Positions 27,441 through 40,180 of a DNA stretch of 64,000 nt are shown piece after piece. Under the pieces are notes generated by a model, which searched no databases, had not been told where the DNA came from, and was given only the letters and a program-made list of their open reading frames with translations. The stretch comes from Ifrita kowaldi (lineage: Eukaryota > Chordata > Aves > Passeriformes > Cinclosomatidae): NCBI GenBank assembly GCA_013398055.1, contig VZRS01014569.1:168175-232174 (forward strand), given 5' to 3'. The number at the start of each line of letters is the position of its first letter. Position 1 is the stretch's first letter. The translations under genes and the position numbers were made by a program.

Positions 27441-29909
27441 AAAGACAGGAAGGGAAGTTGGTGCTGAATGAAGTCAAATACTCTGATGCCAACTGGCTCT
27501 ACTGCATCCCAGCTGGAAGGGTGGCAGGGAACCAACAGGATGACAGCCAGGAAAAATCATGGTATCAGGGAGAAGGGTGCCCAGGAAAACCGTGCAAGGG
27601 TGGAAGGCATACCACTGGCCTGAAAACAGCATCTGTAAAAGAAAGCTTGGAGAGAATGAACAATGGAGAAATGTCCAGGGAGCCAAAGTGTCTCAGTAAG
27701 GCTCTCTGCACACACTGATAAGTCTCTTGTGTCCAAAGCAGGTGGAGAACAGTGTATGTCCACAGCAAGGGAACCAGATGGGACACAACAGGCAGGGTGC
27801 ATTGGCAAGGGGAACCATCTCAAGGCACAGAGGAAACCCTTACAAAAACACACACGTCAGGCAAACAGCTCTTGTGTGAAACTGGACATGAACAGCCTGG
27901 AAGGGAAAAACAATAAATGGGGTCAAGTCCAAGAAATCATTATCAGGTGAAAGATAGAAAAAGAGGCCCTAATGTTGTGAGTCGTTCTGCCTGGGCAGGC
28001 CCCTAAACTTGTTCAAAATGTTACTGATTTCAATGATTCTTCATATCTTTGCTAGCATCAGTCAGAAAAAAGCACCAGGATGAGCTGAAAGGCGCTTACA
28101 CACTTCAGTACCTCATTTTTCCCTGCACCAGGCCAAGACCCAAACCAAGAAAAGCAGCAGCTCCATGGGCCTTCATTCGAAAACACGGCCAGCGTAGAGA
28201 TGAATCGTTGGGAATGGAGGAAATCATAGTGAAAGGCCCAAAATAATCAGCAGAGTTTTCAACAGCAGTTGGAGAATTACTCACTGGTGATTCACATATT
28301 CTATGCTCAGAAGGGGCTGGTGATCATACCCTCTGATTTCCTGCACAACAGGCAACTAAAACCTCACTCTGCTTCAGGCTCTTTATCACTGGCTGGTCTG
28401 GAGAATGTCATTTAGGCTGAGTTCTTCAGAGACTCAGCCTTCAGAGACAGAAATAACCCACCTGCATGTAGGTGTCTGTTATGTCACCTGGCCCTTCTAC
28501 ATCTGGTGGGGATATGGTCAATATATCCACTGGAGCTTCCAATCTTTGTTTCATCCTAAATTAAGTGCCTGTCTTTGGTTGGCTGAATCACACCCGGGTG
28601 CTGACTGGATCCTCACCCAAAAGAAACAAGATACAGAGTTCTGAGAAGTGGATATAGATGCATTATAGGCATCCGGAACTGGGTAAGATATGTCCCAGGC
28701 CAAGAATCTTAAGGTCCAAAGCATCCTTACATTTATTATGATTGTTAATCTCATTTATTCTGAATGTGTATATAAATCACACTAGAAATTAGGTATAATT
28801 TTTCTGCCTTCAGCTTCCAACCGCTGACTTTTTCATATCATTTTCTACTTAACTGAAGAGCTGTCCACAATTAAATACTCTGCTGTTATACTCTCCTTTT
28901 CTCTGGACCAACAGAGTTCATTATGGTCTAGATCTGCCATCACTGAAGATTAGATAATGACATTGGATAAGATCAAATAGTTCCATTAACCAGAAAAGAA
29001 GAATCTAAAAGAATCTGTGAGCCAAATGGTCTATAAATGGGATTTGGTTTGCCACTACTTCACCTTTTCATGCTAAGAAAAAAAAAAGCAATAGCAACCC
29101 CGACAAATTCCCCCAAACTCTTTTACTTCCAAAGAAATTATACACATAGATAAGTGTGGATATTGATAGCAGCATGGATATAAAATAGCAGTTCCTTTCA
29201 CGGGGAAGAAATATGTAAGGAGAAAAGAATATGGTGAAGGAATTTCCCCTACTCATTCGCCCTGATGGATTTCCTCTTGGATTGCATAACAAGTGCTCAC
29301 AAGGTGAAGGCTTTGCCCACAAAAATACAGCAACCAAAGCAAAGAGCCATCAGGTTCTATTTTTCTCTCAATCTCAAAACACAGTTTCTTCCTAAAGGCC
29401 AAAGATGAGATTTAAATGAGCAAAACCTACTGCATCTGGATCACAGAAGAAATTCTGAAAGCTACCTGTAAAAGCCGACAATCAGTTATTACAAACTACT
29501 GAATGTTTGAGTAGAAAACTGACACTCTGAATATTGTATTCATGAATAACTTATCTGGAAAGGTGCAGCTTTCTTTTTTATTCATGCATTCTTTTTTCAC
29601 TAAAATTATTTTTGTTCCAAAAATAATTTTTCTCTTCTTTTTGTTTCACAAGCAGAGCCCCAAGCCAGAGGGGAAAAATAAAAGCCAAACAACATATGCT
29701 GCCAGAAAAGTGATATATCATATTTTACACTACTAAAGGATAAAAGGAGCAGCTCAGAAAACACCAGGTTAGATTTGGAGCATCTGCACAGTTTGCGTAA
29801 TAAAAACTGATGCCTGCTTTGCTGTTTCTCTTCCCCCATTCCATTTAGCTGGAGCACAGACCAGCCTTTCTTAGAGCAGGATCCTGTTGTTAATAACTAC
29901 TGAAATACA
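27441..29909. other. Unique non-coding DNA, no gene seen
   Basis: No gene recognised. 27458-27950 has frames on both strands (86, 95, 98 codons) that overlap each other and lack motifs. A short AT-only hairpin lies at 29602-29630. Confidence 0.5.
29602..29630. repeat. 12-bp AT hairpin, 5-nt loop
   Basis: AAAATTATTTTT (29602-29613), loop GTTCC, then its exact reverse complement AAAAATAATTTT (29619-29630). The perfect inverted repeat is made wholly of A and T, so thermodynamic stability is low and chance origin in AT-rich DNA is plausible. Confidence 0.8.
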
Positions 29910-29992
29910 GTGCTGGCAAAGACTTCAAGGGACCATCCAGCTCAATCCCTGGCAGGATCAGGAACACCTAAACCATCCCTGACAAATTCTGA
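29910..29992 (-). mobile_element. CR1: Probable old CR1 3' scrap
   Basis: 'CTTCAAGGGACCATCCAGCT', 'CAATCCCTGGCAGGATCAGG' and 'CTAAACCATCCCTGACAAAT' follow the complement of an old CR1 tail. It lies just upstream of the larger plus-strand CR1 at 30331 but in the opposite orientation, so it is a separate older insertion. Confidence 0.5.
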
Positions 29993-30330
29993 TAGCAGAT
30001 GACTCCAAGGTGTTTTGATACTGCCCGGAGGCTGTGGGTCATCTGTGCACACACTGACAGCCCAACTCAGACTGCAGGGACTGGGTTGCACACACATTTG
30101 GAAGATGCTCTTCCCACTAGCCCTGATCACTCTGGGAACTATGTATGAACCCTCACAGCCCAAGGGTTTACCTTACCTTCAACAGCTGATCTGCTCCAAG
30201 AGCTCAAAGCGAAAAGGAAGCCAACCGCAACTCACCGGAGGGGTTTCCCAGCATATACAAGGTCCACAGGTAGAGAGGAACCCAACCAATTCTGATGACC
30301 CTTGCAGCCCCAGAGCTGGAAGAAAGTGAG
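29993..30330. other. Spacer between two CR1 pieces
   Basis: About 340 bp with no recognised content; a 104-codon frame at 30015-30329 (+) has no motif. Confidence 0.5.
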
Positions 30331-30905
30331 GATGGAGTCCTCAGTAATTGCACAAAGGACACCAAGCTGGGTGGGAGTGTTCATCTGCCAGAGGGCAGGA
30401 AGACTCTGCAGAGGCATCTGGACAGGCTGGGTACACAGGCCAAGGTCAATTGCATGAGGTTCAACAAGGCCAAGTGCCAGGTCCTGACCTTGGGTCACAA
30501 CAACCCCTGCAGTGATACAGGGTGTAGGAAGAGTGGCTGGAAAGCTGCTTGGAAGAAACGGATCTGGGGGTCCTGGTTGACAGTGACTGAACATGAGCCA
30601 GATGTGCCCAGGTGGACAAGAAGGCCAATGGCTTCCTGGACTGTATCAGCAGTAGTGTGGCCAGCAGGACCAGGGCAGTGACAGCTCCCCTGTACTCAGC
30701 ACTGGTGAGGCCACACCTTGATTTCTGTGCTCAGTTTTTGGCGCCTCCATGCAAGAAAGGCATTGAGGTGCTGGAGCGTGTCCAGAGAAGGGCAATGGAG
30801 CTGGGAAAGTATCTGAAGAGTAAGACACATTCGGAGTGGCTGAGGGAAATGGGGATGTTTAGCCTAGAGACAATGAGGTTCAGGGAGACCTCTACAATTC
30901 CTTGA
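30331..30905 (+). pseudogene. CR1 ORF2 C-terminal remnant, frameshifted
   Basis: This is the remains of the CR1 ORF2 polyprotein (endonuclease/reverse transcriptase) C-terminal third. The first frame gives D-T-K-L-G-G-S, then C-M-R-F-N-K-A-K-C and L-G-H-N-N-P. A one-base loss near 30503-30510 then moves the homologous reading into another frame, where stops follow. The homologous text resumes in a third register as K-K-A-N-G, S-V-A-S-R-T-R, L-Y-S-A-L-V-R-P-H-L and L-E-R-V-Q-R-R (30615-30800). It is open until the stop at 30903-30905. The reverse transcriptase catalytic core and the endonuclease are absent, so no activity is possible. Confidence 0.9.
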
Positions 30906-31220
30906 AAGGAGATTGTAGCAAGGTGGGGGTTGGTCTCCTCTCCCAGGCAGCAAGTGAGAGGCCAAGAGGCAATGGCATCTAGTTGCACCAGGGGAGGTTT
31001 GGGTTCAACATCAGGAAGAATTTCTTCACTGGTTAAGCACTGGAATGGGCTGCCCAGGGAATTGGTGGAGTCCCCATCAATGGAAGTGTTCAGCAAATGA
31101 CTGAACATGGCACTCAGTGCTCTGGTCTAGTTGACATGGTGGTGTTTGGTCAAAGGTTGGACATGATGGTCTTGGAGGTCTTCCCCAGTCTTAATGAACG
31201 ATTCTATGAACGATTCTGTG
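30331..31220 (+). mobile_element. CR1: CR1 retrotransposon, ~0.9 kb 5' truncated copy
   Basis: The element begins inside ORF2 just before the block 'GACACCAAGCTGGGTGGGAG', corresponding to the D-D-T-K-L-G-G reverse transcriptase segment. It runs through the region behind the reverse transcriptase and into the 3' tail ('GGTTGGACATGATGGTCTTG', 'GAGGTCTTCCCCAGTCTTAA'). It ends in two perfect 12-base units, ATGAACGATTCT, at 31194-31217. CR1 copies normally end in a few 8-base ATTCTATG units, so the longer unit is unusual. The copy is inactive: ORF2 lacks its 5' end and is shifted. It is one of the younger-looking CR1s here. Confidence 0.95.
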
Positions 31221-34200
31221 AGGGAAGGGTGTATGTCTGAGGGATCACTAGCTGACAGATATTTCTTTTGAGTTTTTTTGAGCTGTTTCCATAGCATTTG
31301 CTGTTGCTCCTTCACTGCTTATGGTCCTGGGGGCAACTTGGTCATTACAACATCAAGGCAAGACTCCAGCACCTTCAAGACTGTGCCCCAGAGGGCTGAA
31401 GCATCCCTGATGCCACCTTCTTCTCTCCCTTCTACATAAAATACCTATTTTCAGGTATGCCCAGGATGTCCTAGTGACACCAGCAGGCAACAGCAGGTTC
31501 CAGCCTTCCTTCTAACTTAACATCCCCATCTTCTTATCAACTGGATCTCTAGCAATAGGCTACAAAGAACTACTTTGGGCACTTAATGCATTAAAAATTC
31601 AATACCCTTCAAATTCACATCATATGGTAGGACTCTCTGCAGACAGACATCTGATGCTTGCAGAAAAGAATGAATAGATAGAAAACAGTAGCACAGAGGT
31701 GAAGAATGGAAATCAAAGTCATCAGGGAAATAAATAAAAACTACAAAAAGTCAGAGACAAAACCTCTTTGTTAATGATAATAATATTCTAGGATGGCTTC
31801 ATTTCATGATAACATCATCAAAATTGCTCCCAAAAGAAAAAAAAACAAACCTATTTTTGCACCTCAGGTCTGGATTGCACTAGCCATATTGAAACAAAAC
31901 CAGAGAAAATAAAAAAGCTCTTCCCCCCTCCCTCTCAAAAAAACCCCAGCAAACAAAAAAAATCTCACAAAATGAACTCTCCAACCATAGCAAAAAGAAA
32001 AAAACCAAAAAAAAAGGAGCTAAAATCTCACAAAAATATTTTCTAATTAATGACTATTGACAATTTCGATGGATTTATATGTATGACCACAGTGAGCTAA
32101 GTCTTCCAGTAATTTTTTTTTATATATACATAATCATCAATGCAGAGAGATGAGCTCTATTTTTCTTTGCACACATCAGTTCTGTTCTCTGTTCTCTTGG
32201 AAGAGCAAGAGCAATGTCTGACATTCTCCTAAAGCTGCTCTCATCTACTCTTCTTCCCAGTTCTTTCTCAAAACCAAACTGGCTTCTTGAACACTGAAAT
32301 TAAGACAGCATTTCTGCAGCAGGATCCCACTAAACTGTTTTATAGATACCATCTATATGTAATTCCTGCCCTACTTTCTTTTCAACGATTCAAACGGCCT
32401 CTGCTCAAGCTCGGGCATTCTGTGAGTAATTCTTGTCTCTGAAAAATGCTCTTACCCATTTAGAGTTCCTTCTTGTCCCAAATACTACTGTAATTGTTGC
32501 CATCACCTCCCTTTAGTCCCCTGCAAAGCTCACCAGGAGAAGCGATCTGGCAGATATGTGAGTGTGGAGGCTGGTTTGGGAAGCAGACAGGCACACAATT
32601 TACATGAGAGCTGGTAGAATTACCTTTCTGCTTAGTGATATCTCGAACTTCCTAAGCAACACAGGGCCTTCCTCTGATTATAAGCCACCGTTATTTTAAT
32701 TCAGTTATTTGTATTCAGCTATAGCCTTTGTTCTGGGAACACAGCCAGCTGAAGTACTGAATACTTAGTGAGTATAATTAGAAAGGTAAGCAGCTCCAAA
32801 AGGAATTAAATCAACACACACACACAGAGTCATTATATGGGATGCATGAGGAGAAAGCTGAAGAGTGGAGGGCAAAGGCTTGGACACATACACACAATAA
32901 AACTCCCACACCCTAAGTGATCTGTCTCTACCAAACTGACATCTCTGTCAAATGAACTCCATTCCCCTGATAATTTGAAGAAATGTTTGTTTGTGGAGTG
33001 GGTGGGTTGGACTCATGACCTGTTTGCTGAGGCAACAAAAGCTCTTGAAAAAGAACCTTCCTAAGATCTGACAGGCTTTGGCCCTCAGCAAACAACATGT
33101 TCAAAATAAGCAAATAATGAGCAACCTTCATCGATGAACTGCCAGCACAGAATGCCTTCAGATCTCCCGGAGCAGTTCCTGCCTGGCTGTCCTTCAGGCC
33201 TTTTCTCATGGCCCCACGTAATCACGTGTCTCTTCTGCTCTTCAGCTTTGTTTCCAGCATTTGAGTCATTGTTGTGTTTAACATTCAGTGCAGCTTCATA
33301 AAGAAACCAGCTTATCTCTGTCCAGATTGTTCCAGGTATTTACATGCTACCTGGATCATGAGAAAATCAATAGGAATCAAGTACCTAAACATCCTTGAGA
33401 ATACAGACTGCTGCTCCTCCTCTAATGGCCATCCATCTCTTGTCCCTCCAGCAGAGTAAAAAGCACTGCTTTTCTGCTAATGGTATGACACAGCCTTCCT
33501 GTTCACACACAAAGGTGTCCTCTGAGGAGCAGAGGTTTTGCACTTAACTGGAACAGGCTGCAGTGACTAAAACCACGAAAATATTATCAAAACAACAAGT
33601 GGATGCAATCACCTAATTAATTGGCTGCAATCACTTAGTTGCTCCTAGGTGGTTTATGGACATGCACTTGTTCACGTGAGTCTTTTGGAGCGGGTTAGGC
33701 TCTGCCTGAGCACATTGTGCCATCCCTATAATATCAGACTGTCATCCACAGAGCTACCTACCAATTACTAGGAAGAATCCAAGTTCAAGCCTGATAGAGA
33801 AACCACTGGAAGGTCTGCAAAGATTTCCACTGGCTTAAAATTCTCATTAGTTCCTATCTAATGTCTGGTTGCCCATCTTAGTGGGGAAGTCAAGCAGCAA
33901 CTAAGCAGGGTGTGTAAAAAGAAGTCTCTCTTGTATGAAAAATAATAGTTGAAACCTGCAGGGTAAGGACTATGATATGAAGATATTCACAGTACTCTTT
34001 CCTACCATTTAGCATAACAGCAACCCAAGAATATAGACCTTGGGCCCTATCAGTGCAAGACATACACCCCCATGAACTTCTGCAACCTGCTCAGGTCTGC
34101 CCTGGTTTCCAGAGCAGGGAGCAGCTGTTTTCACGGAATACACCATAAACCATCTTCTTCCAGCAGTGAAATGTGCATTTCAGAGAGAAAATTCAGGATC

Positions 34201-37200
34201 CAGCCCATATTAGCATTTGAAATCTCACATCTGACTTTACAACCAGGAAGCTTCAGCATCCAAGAGAGTAAAGATGGTGAGACAATATAATCTGAGGCCA
34301 GGCTAAGGTCACTAAATTTTGCCATGCCAAATTTGCCAGACTGGCACTAGCATAGCTGTGCTAACTCCAGAAGCATGAAAGAATCTCCAGTGCTCTTGCT
34401 TACAGAATTTGTTTTGCTGGTAATCAGATGATGGAAAGGAGAGGCCTAAATCACCAGGCAAAGCAGAGCCTCACCAGGATAAACTGTGTTCCCAGTAGGA
34501 GATTTGGTCTGAGTATTTCAGAGGAATTCAGGTGTTGGTTTCACCTGTGATGAAGGCTTACATTCCCCACCTCAGAGCTCACTCCCTAGAACTATCTCTG
34601 CTCTCAAACCACTGCCTGTGTCATGGCATCACAATTGCTTTTCTTGTTTTCTTTTACCTCCACCCACAAATAGTTTCTCCCAAACTGAAATTCCCCCACA
34701 CCAAACCTAGTTTTAGCTTTTATTTTAACTAATTCCCATGACAGACCATTGACTCAAGTCTGGAATGAAGTACTGAAGTTGGGCCAAACTCCAGCCAGCC
34801 CAAGGCAGCCTCATTCAGTGTGGTGATATATCCACAGCTAGCTAAGGATCAGACTCAGGAACAACTTCTTCAGCTTCACAAGCATTGCTACAGTCAAGCC
34901 ATTCCCCATTCAATATTCCTTCAGTCTTCCTTTCTAATTAAGTGGTCTGAAAGGCGGGTGTTTCACCTCCCTCAGTGCCTAAAGGATGGGTATAACATGT
35001 GACCAGCACACTCAGGATAAATATCCCCGTGCAAGCACATAATCAATATACCTGTAGCATTTTAGGCCCCATGGAGTCAATTTTCACACTCGGAATTTCC
35101 ATTTGGCCAGTCTGGACTGGGGCTAATCTCACGGTCAGTTCCTGCTGTTATCACATTGTGCCAAAACATTCAAAGTAAAATCAACAACATATCCAACACT
35201 AAGGGAGATTTCACGCACCACTGACTTGGATCAGATATTTTCAATTTCATACAGTGTTCATCTGTATTGCAAGAGACTGGAAAATGCAATTTTGTTATGT
35301 CAGTCTTCTGGCTAATATTTTAATCACTTAACCATCCCTCTGCCCTTCGACTGGAAGGGGAAGTCTTCACTTCCTGGCCTGGTATTTCTGCACATTTCTG
35401 CTTTCTGCTTCATTTTTATTCCAGAGAGGGCTGGTTTTCAGCTGTGGACAAAATGACCTTTGAATATCTGTCTACAAAGAGATTTGAGATCTTTTGGCTG
35501 GTGGTGACAGTGTGTATCTGCCATCACTACCAATGCCCTGATTTAAGTCAGGATTTGACTTTATTGCCAAGATTAAAAAAAAAATAAATTTCCTACAGCA
35601 CTCACACTGCATACAGAAATCATGTCTAGATTATACAGAGCAGTACATCTGAACTCACGGTGCCTTTGCTACGCTGTGGCATTGCCCCTGTCCATTGCCA
35701 TTCTCTGTGAGCCTGTGATCATGTCTTCCCGGCTAATTGCAATTTTCAGTGGTATTTTTCTACTTATGAAGATGCTTTCTCTTGAACTAGGGTCAGGTTT
35801 TCATAATTTTCAGTAAATAAGTTTTGACCAAAGAGCACAGTTTGTGCTGACTTCCTTATGTGGACAACATTTCCCTGATGAAAAGCACGTCATGAAGATG
35901 CAGCTCCCAATAACTTGCTCACAGTTTTGGCCTTGTCTGTGCTGCCGACAAAGTATGTTTTTCACACAGGGATTAATTAAGGCACATTAGTCATCTCCTG
36001 AAAGCTAACAACAGGGCAATACAGTGCTAACACAATAGGTCTTCTCAACTGCTTGGCAGTGCTGTACTTAGAACTGTGACTGACCTGAACCTTGCTTCCT
36101 ATGGAACCCCATGGGTTCTTGCTGCACATTTCATTTCTGCTTCAGAAAAACTCCTTTTCTGAGCAATGAAGATACAGCCCTAACTATAATATTTTTTTCC
36201 AGTAAGTGGGTGTGAAGGTGACAGAACATGAGTGTTCAGTGCAGGCACCATAGCATTCTACAGCATTAGTTCTATGTGTGATCTGAGGTGATGTTAAGGC
36301 ACTAATCCAACCACAGAGGATGCAGCGGCCCCACTGGCAGGCAGACAGGTTCTGGTCTGAGCCATTGTGATTGCTCCTTCTCAAACCCAGCTCTGGTTTT
36401 GCCCCTAGTTAATAACTGACAGTGAAAACCCATAAAAGTGGAGTATCACAACTTCTACTGCACTTTCAGCAAGGCAACCTTAATAAATAAAAGCACATCA
36501 AAAGCACTTTCTCCTTGCTGGGAGGAATGACTGGAGAAAAACTGAGACTGCTGCTTGGCTACCACTGCAATCTAGGTGCCATCAGGATTCAGGTCACTGA
36601 TGCTCAATTTGACAATGAGCACTCTGCACAATCAGAGTTTGTGTGTGGGTAAGTTGGTGCATACAAACCAGCTTCATCAGGCAGCTTGGGACTTCTGACT
36701 CTGGTGGTTTGTTAAATGCCACTAAAATTGAAATGCTAAATTTTGGGGAAAACCCCCTGGCTATCAGGACCTTCAGTACACACTGTCTCCTGTCCAGAAG
36801 TTACACTAAGCAAAGGGGAAGTAATTTCTTTATGACAGTGCTCTTCCTGAAGGGTAGGAAAGAAAAGCAAGTACATGAATAGGAAGAGGCACCCAGTACA
36901 GACTGTCCAAAAGAAGGAAGGGCTAAAAAGTGGAAAAGTCCCCAAGCATAAAAAACCAGACTTTAATTTGTGAAAGAACAGTACTCAGCACCTAAGGAAG
37001 TTTGAGGTAGAGATGAGCCAGATGACTCAGCTACTTAGCAGAAGACAGTCTGTGAGACCAGACAGAAAGAAAAAAAGTCTGCATGGTAAAGAGAGATGCT
37101 TTGTGATCAGACTCCAAATGTAGGAGAGGAGGAAAAAAAAATGAAATAAATATGTACAGAGCATTGAAAAATGTGAAGAGTTCATGCTAATTTGTTCATC

Positions 37201-37659
37201 GTCTTTGGGAAATAAATCCCACAGCTTGATGCAAGACCATTTTATTATTTGAAGACTCTTCGAAAAGCCGGCCTCGTTATTCATTGCCATCTTAGGTGCT
37301 CCTTCAAGTATTAACTATCAGATGAAGGCCTGAGGAATGAAGAACAGAAGCTTGCATATAGGCAAGAAATGGAAACCGCATAGGAAAGAGATAAAACAGC
37401 TGGTTTAAAGAAAATAAAAACAAACCCAGTATTTTAAAAGACTCTGGCTTTAGCTCCTTGAAATGCATGTTTCCAACTTCAGCTTCCAGCTTTCTCTAAA
37501 AAAAAAAAATTCTGTGGATTTTTTGAAAGTGCCTGTTTGTCTTAGAAAGAGCCCTTGGAAGCTGAGCAATGACTTGCCCTGTCAAATGTGTAACACTCAC
37601 TAGCTTATAAATATGTAAAACTAATATAACACAGGCATGGTGCTCCATTGCTGTCTGAA
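31221..37659. other. Unique non-coding DNA, no gene seen
   Basis: 6.4 kb without genes or recognised repeats. 31840-32030 is rich in A runs and C/A tracts. A short CA repeat lies at 32815-32826. 33604-33640 holds a 15-bp direct repeat with homeodomain-like cores, and 35960-35990 a further ATTAATTA core. Frames are at most 93 codons and lack motifs. Confidence 0.5.
33604..33640 (+). repeat. Direct repeat with homeodomain-like cores
   Basis: TGCAATCACCTAATT (33604-33618) recurs as TGCAATCACTTAGTT (33626-33640), 13 of 15 bases identical, with a period of 22 bases (about two helical turns). The TAATTA core lies in the first unit. It may be a paired factor-binding site or a chance duplication. 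Confidence 0.6.
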
Positions 37660-37830
37660 AACTCAGCCGTACTCAAGGGCGATTCAATCTGCATTCATTG
37701 CTTCGGCGGGAACAATCCGTTTGCTGGATGTTTTCCATGTTCATGATAACCTCTGAGAAGCTCAAAATGATTTGCCATCGAGCGGAGGTGACTTCTCAGG
37801 AAGGTTTGCCAGTTTAGCTGCAATCATATA
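37660..37830. promoter_or_regulatory. Candidate conserved non-coding element (CpG-retaining island)
   Basis: Seven CpGs fall between 37668 and 37784 although surrounding kilobases are nearly CpG-free; methylated vertebrate DNA normally loses such dinucleotides unless it is constrained or unmethylated. The segment is not GC-rich overall and has no open frame or repeat similarity. It contains an AACAAT SOX-type core at 37711-37716. This pattern fits an ultraconserved-type enhancer, but conservation is inferred and not shown. Confidence 0.35.
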
Positions 37831-38865
37831 AGGAAAGCAGAATCATTGACCCTCCAAGAATCGATACAGCTATGCTAGTGCAAAAATATTTACAATAGTT
37901 GTCTTTAGACCATGTCTGCAATACAAACTTGGGGAAGCATCAGTCATGAAGGGTGCCAGGCTGTGAGGTGTGACAGACACTGAGTACCCAGCCTACTCAG
38001 ATTTCCAAAAGGCTGTGCCTTAAGCCAAGCAGAGTATTCCATTAAGCCACAAAGGCTAAAGAAGAGTTTTGCCCATGTAACCTGTACCCCCTTTTCCATG
38101 CCAGAAATATGTTCATTGGAAAAAACTGACATTATTCTGGTGTCAACCAGGTTTTTTACCAGTATAGGTCTCATTTGGACTAATAAAAATGTTTAAGATA
38201 CAACATTGGCGAGGCAAATCCTTTTAGATTTCCCATGTGCAGGGCAATGACTTGTGTCTTCAGCTCCCTCCCTGCACCCATCTCAGGTCACCTAGAGTGA
38301 GTAGGACATCCCTCAAAACACCTGCTGGTACTGTACTGGCACTTCTGCATGAAGCAGTATCCACCAGGAGAGATGAAACAGCCTCAACTCTGTGTCTAGA
38401 TTAACCCAGCTGATTTTAGAAGAAATAATTTTGTCTGAAAGATCAATAAATACCAGCAGGAAAATATGGCAAATACCTCAGAAAAGAAACCTCTTCTATA
38501 GACACAACTGATCCGGAATGAGATCTACCCAGTCATCACCTGGTTTTCTTCTCTCTTTCCATGTGAGACCAATACATTATTATTGCTGGCATTTTAGCCT
38601 CCTTTCACAAGAATATGAGGCCTGTGTAATTACTCTGTATAAGACTGGGTGTACCTGTATATTAACCTTTTCCAGCAATAATTTTAAAACTCATTATCAA
38701 GTTTAAAAACTATTAAATTCATTGACAGAGAGCTGAAAGACTCAAAGACACAAAAGCGATGCAAATAGGATGAAGAGGAAGAAGAAAAAATCAAATAGCA
38801 AAAAGAACCCTGTATTCTATCTTGCTTTGGGACCGTCACCCAAGAGTCAGAAGAGTCATAAAAAC
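37831..38865. other. Unique non-coding DNA, no gene seen
   Basis: No gene or repeat recognised; frames of 62-76 codons only. Confidence 0.5.
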
Positions 38866-39337
38866 TTGAAGGCATCCAAGTGAAGATCACTAGGATGGAG
38901 GGGACACTGAAGTTCATAATGAGCAATGAGAGACTGGGATGGCTGGCTATGTTTAACCAGGAGAGGAGAAAACTATGGGCAGGGGGATCAGCTTCCTTTC
39001 TTTTTACTGCCTGGTGGAAGGGAAACAGGGGAAATGGAGACAGCCCCTTCTGAAAGATGCACAGTGAAAGGACAAGATGAAATAATTGCAACTTACATTG
39101 GAGGCTATTCCAGCTGGAGAGAAGAAAATTGTTTCACCTTCAGAGGAGTTCAGTGCTGGAACAAGACCCCTGAGAGGGTGGGCATTGTCCAACCTTGGAG
39201 ATTTCCAAACCTTGCTGAATGACACCCCAGGAAATCTGATCTATCTCTAGAATTAGACCTTCTCTGACCTTAATGCTGGATTAGACACCTCAAGGGGACC
39301 CTTCCCACCTAAATCATGGTAGGTGATTCATCTATCA
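38866..39337 (+). mobile_element. CR1: CR1 3' region, older copy
   Basis: 'GATCACTAGGATGGAGGGGA', 'AACCAGGAGAGGAGAAAACT', 'GGAGTTCAGTGCTGGAACAA', 'ACCTTGGAGATTTCCAAACC' and 'GGGACCCTTCCCACCTAAAT' match the order of CR1 sequence from late ORF2 to the tail. It is plus orientation, diverged and non-coding. A 98-codon frame across it (38926-39222) is not the ORF2 frame in any recognisable way. Confidence 0.85.
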
Positions 39338-40079
39338 TTAGACACCAGAGACACCACACAAAAATCCAGCCTCAAGATACAAATCCATAGGAAATGAAAC
39401 TTCCTTGGCTTTGCTACTCATGGAACTATCTGTGCTTTTTAGTCGTGGTTTGCCTTTATTAAGAGGAAATTTTATTAAAGCAGTAGTGTGGAAAATAAAG
39501 AATGGAAAAATGTGTTAGAGCTCACTTCACTAGGCACAAAAAGAAAACGCAATTTTAATCATAGTGAAAATCTGCTGCTTAAAAGATGAAAGTAATTTTT
39601 CTGTGCAGCTTTGGGTCCAGGAGACAAGAAAGCCTATGGAAAGTTAGGGGTGTGTGCCTTTATTTCCAGTGCAGGGAAGGAAGCACCGTAACAGAAAGGT
39701 AGCAGATATCAGCAGTGCCCTTTGCCCAGGTTTTTCTCTCTGTCTCATGAGATGTGCCCATTGTCTCGGTTTCCCCTATGAAATCAGTGCCCTTAGCTTT
39801 GAGTGATCTGAAATGGGATGCTGTCCCTGGCTTTGGATGAACTGTATGATGCTGCTTTTGCCCCAGGGAAAAGCTGTTGAACAGAAGCAGTAAATAAAAC
39901 CCCTGACTTTATTCTTCCCCTCTAAGACAGACCTCTACATGCAGTAGGATGTCAGGCCCCAACCCATGAGGGCAGAGAACAGAAATGGGGCAACTCCATA
40001 GACCTCTCTTGGCACTGACAGGGGAACACAGTTGCATTCAGCACCTCACGGACTCTCATGGAGTATCCAAAACCTCAGG
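39338..40079. other. Unique non-coding DNA, no gene seen
   Basis: 740 bp between two CR1 tails, with nothing recognised. Confidence 0.5.
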
Positions 40080-40180
40080 GATAAAGCCTTGAGCAGCCCA
40101 ATCTCAGCACTGCCCCTGCTTTGAGGGAGTTTGGACCAGAGACCTCCTGAGGTCCCTTCCAAGCCAATTCATCTTATGAT
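40080..40180 (+). mobile_element. CR1: CR1 3' tail remnant
   Basis: 'GCCTTGAGCAGCCCAATCTC' is followed by 'GGGAGTTTGGACCAGAGACC', 'TCCTGAGGTCCCTTCCAAGC' and 'CAATTCATCTTATGAT'. This is the final 100 bp of a CR1 in plus orientation, with one decayed ATTCTATG unit. Confidence 0.85.

Noticed and set aside
29602..29630. Hairpin as a possible microRNA precursor
   Set aside because: Only 12 bp, all A/T, far too short and unstable for a precursor.
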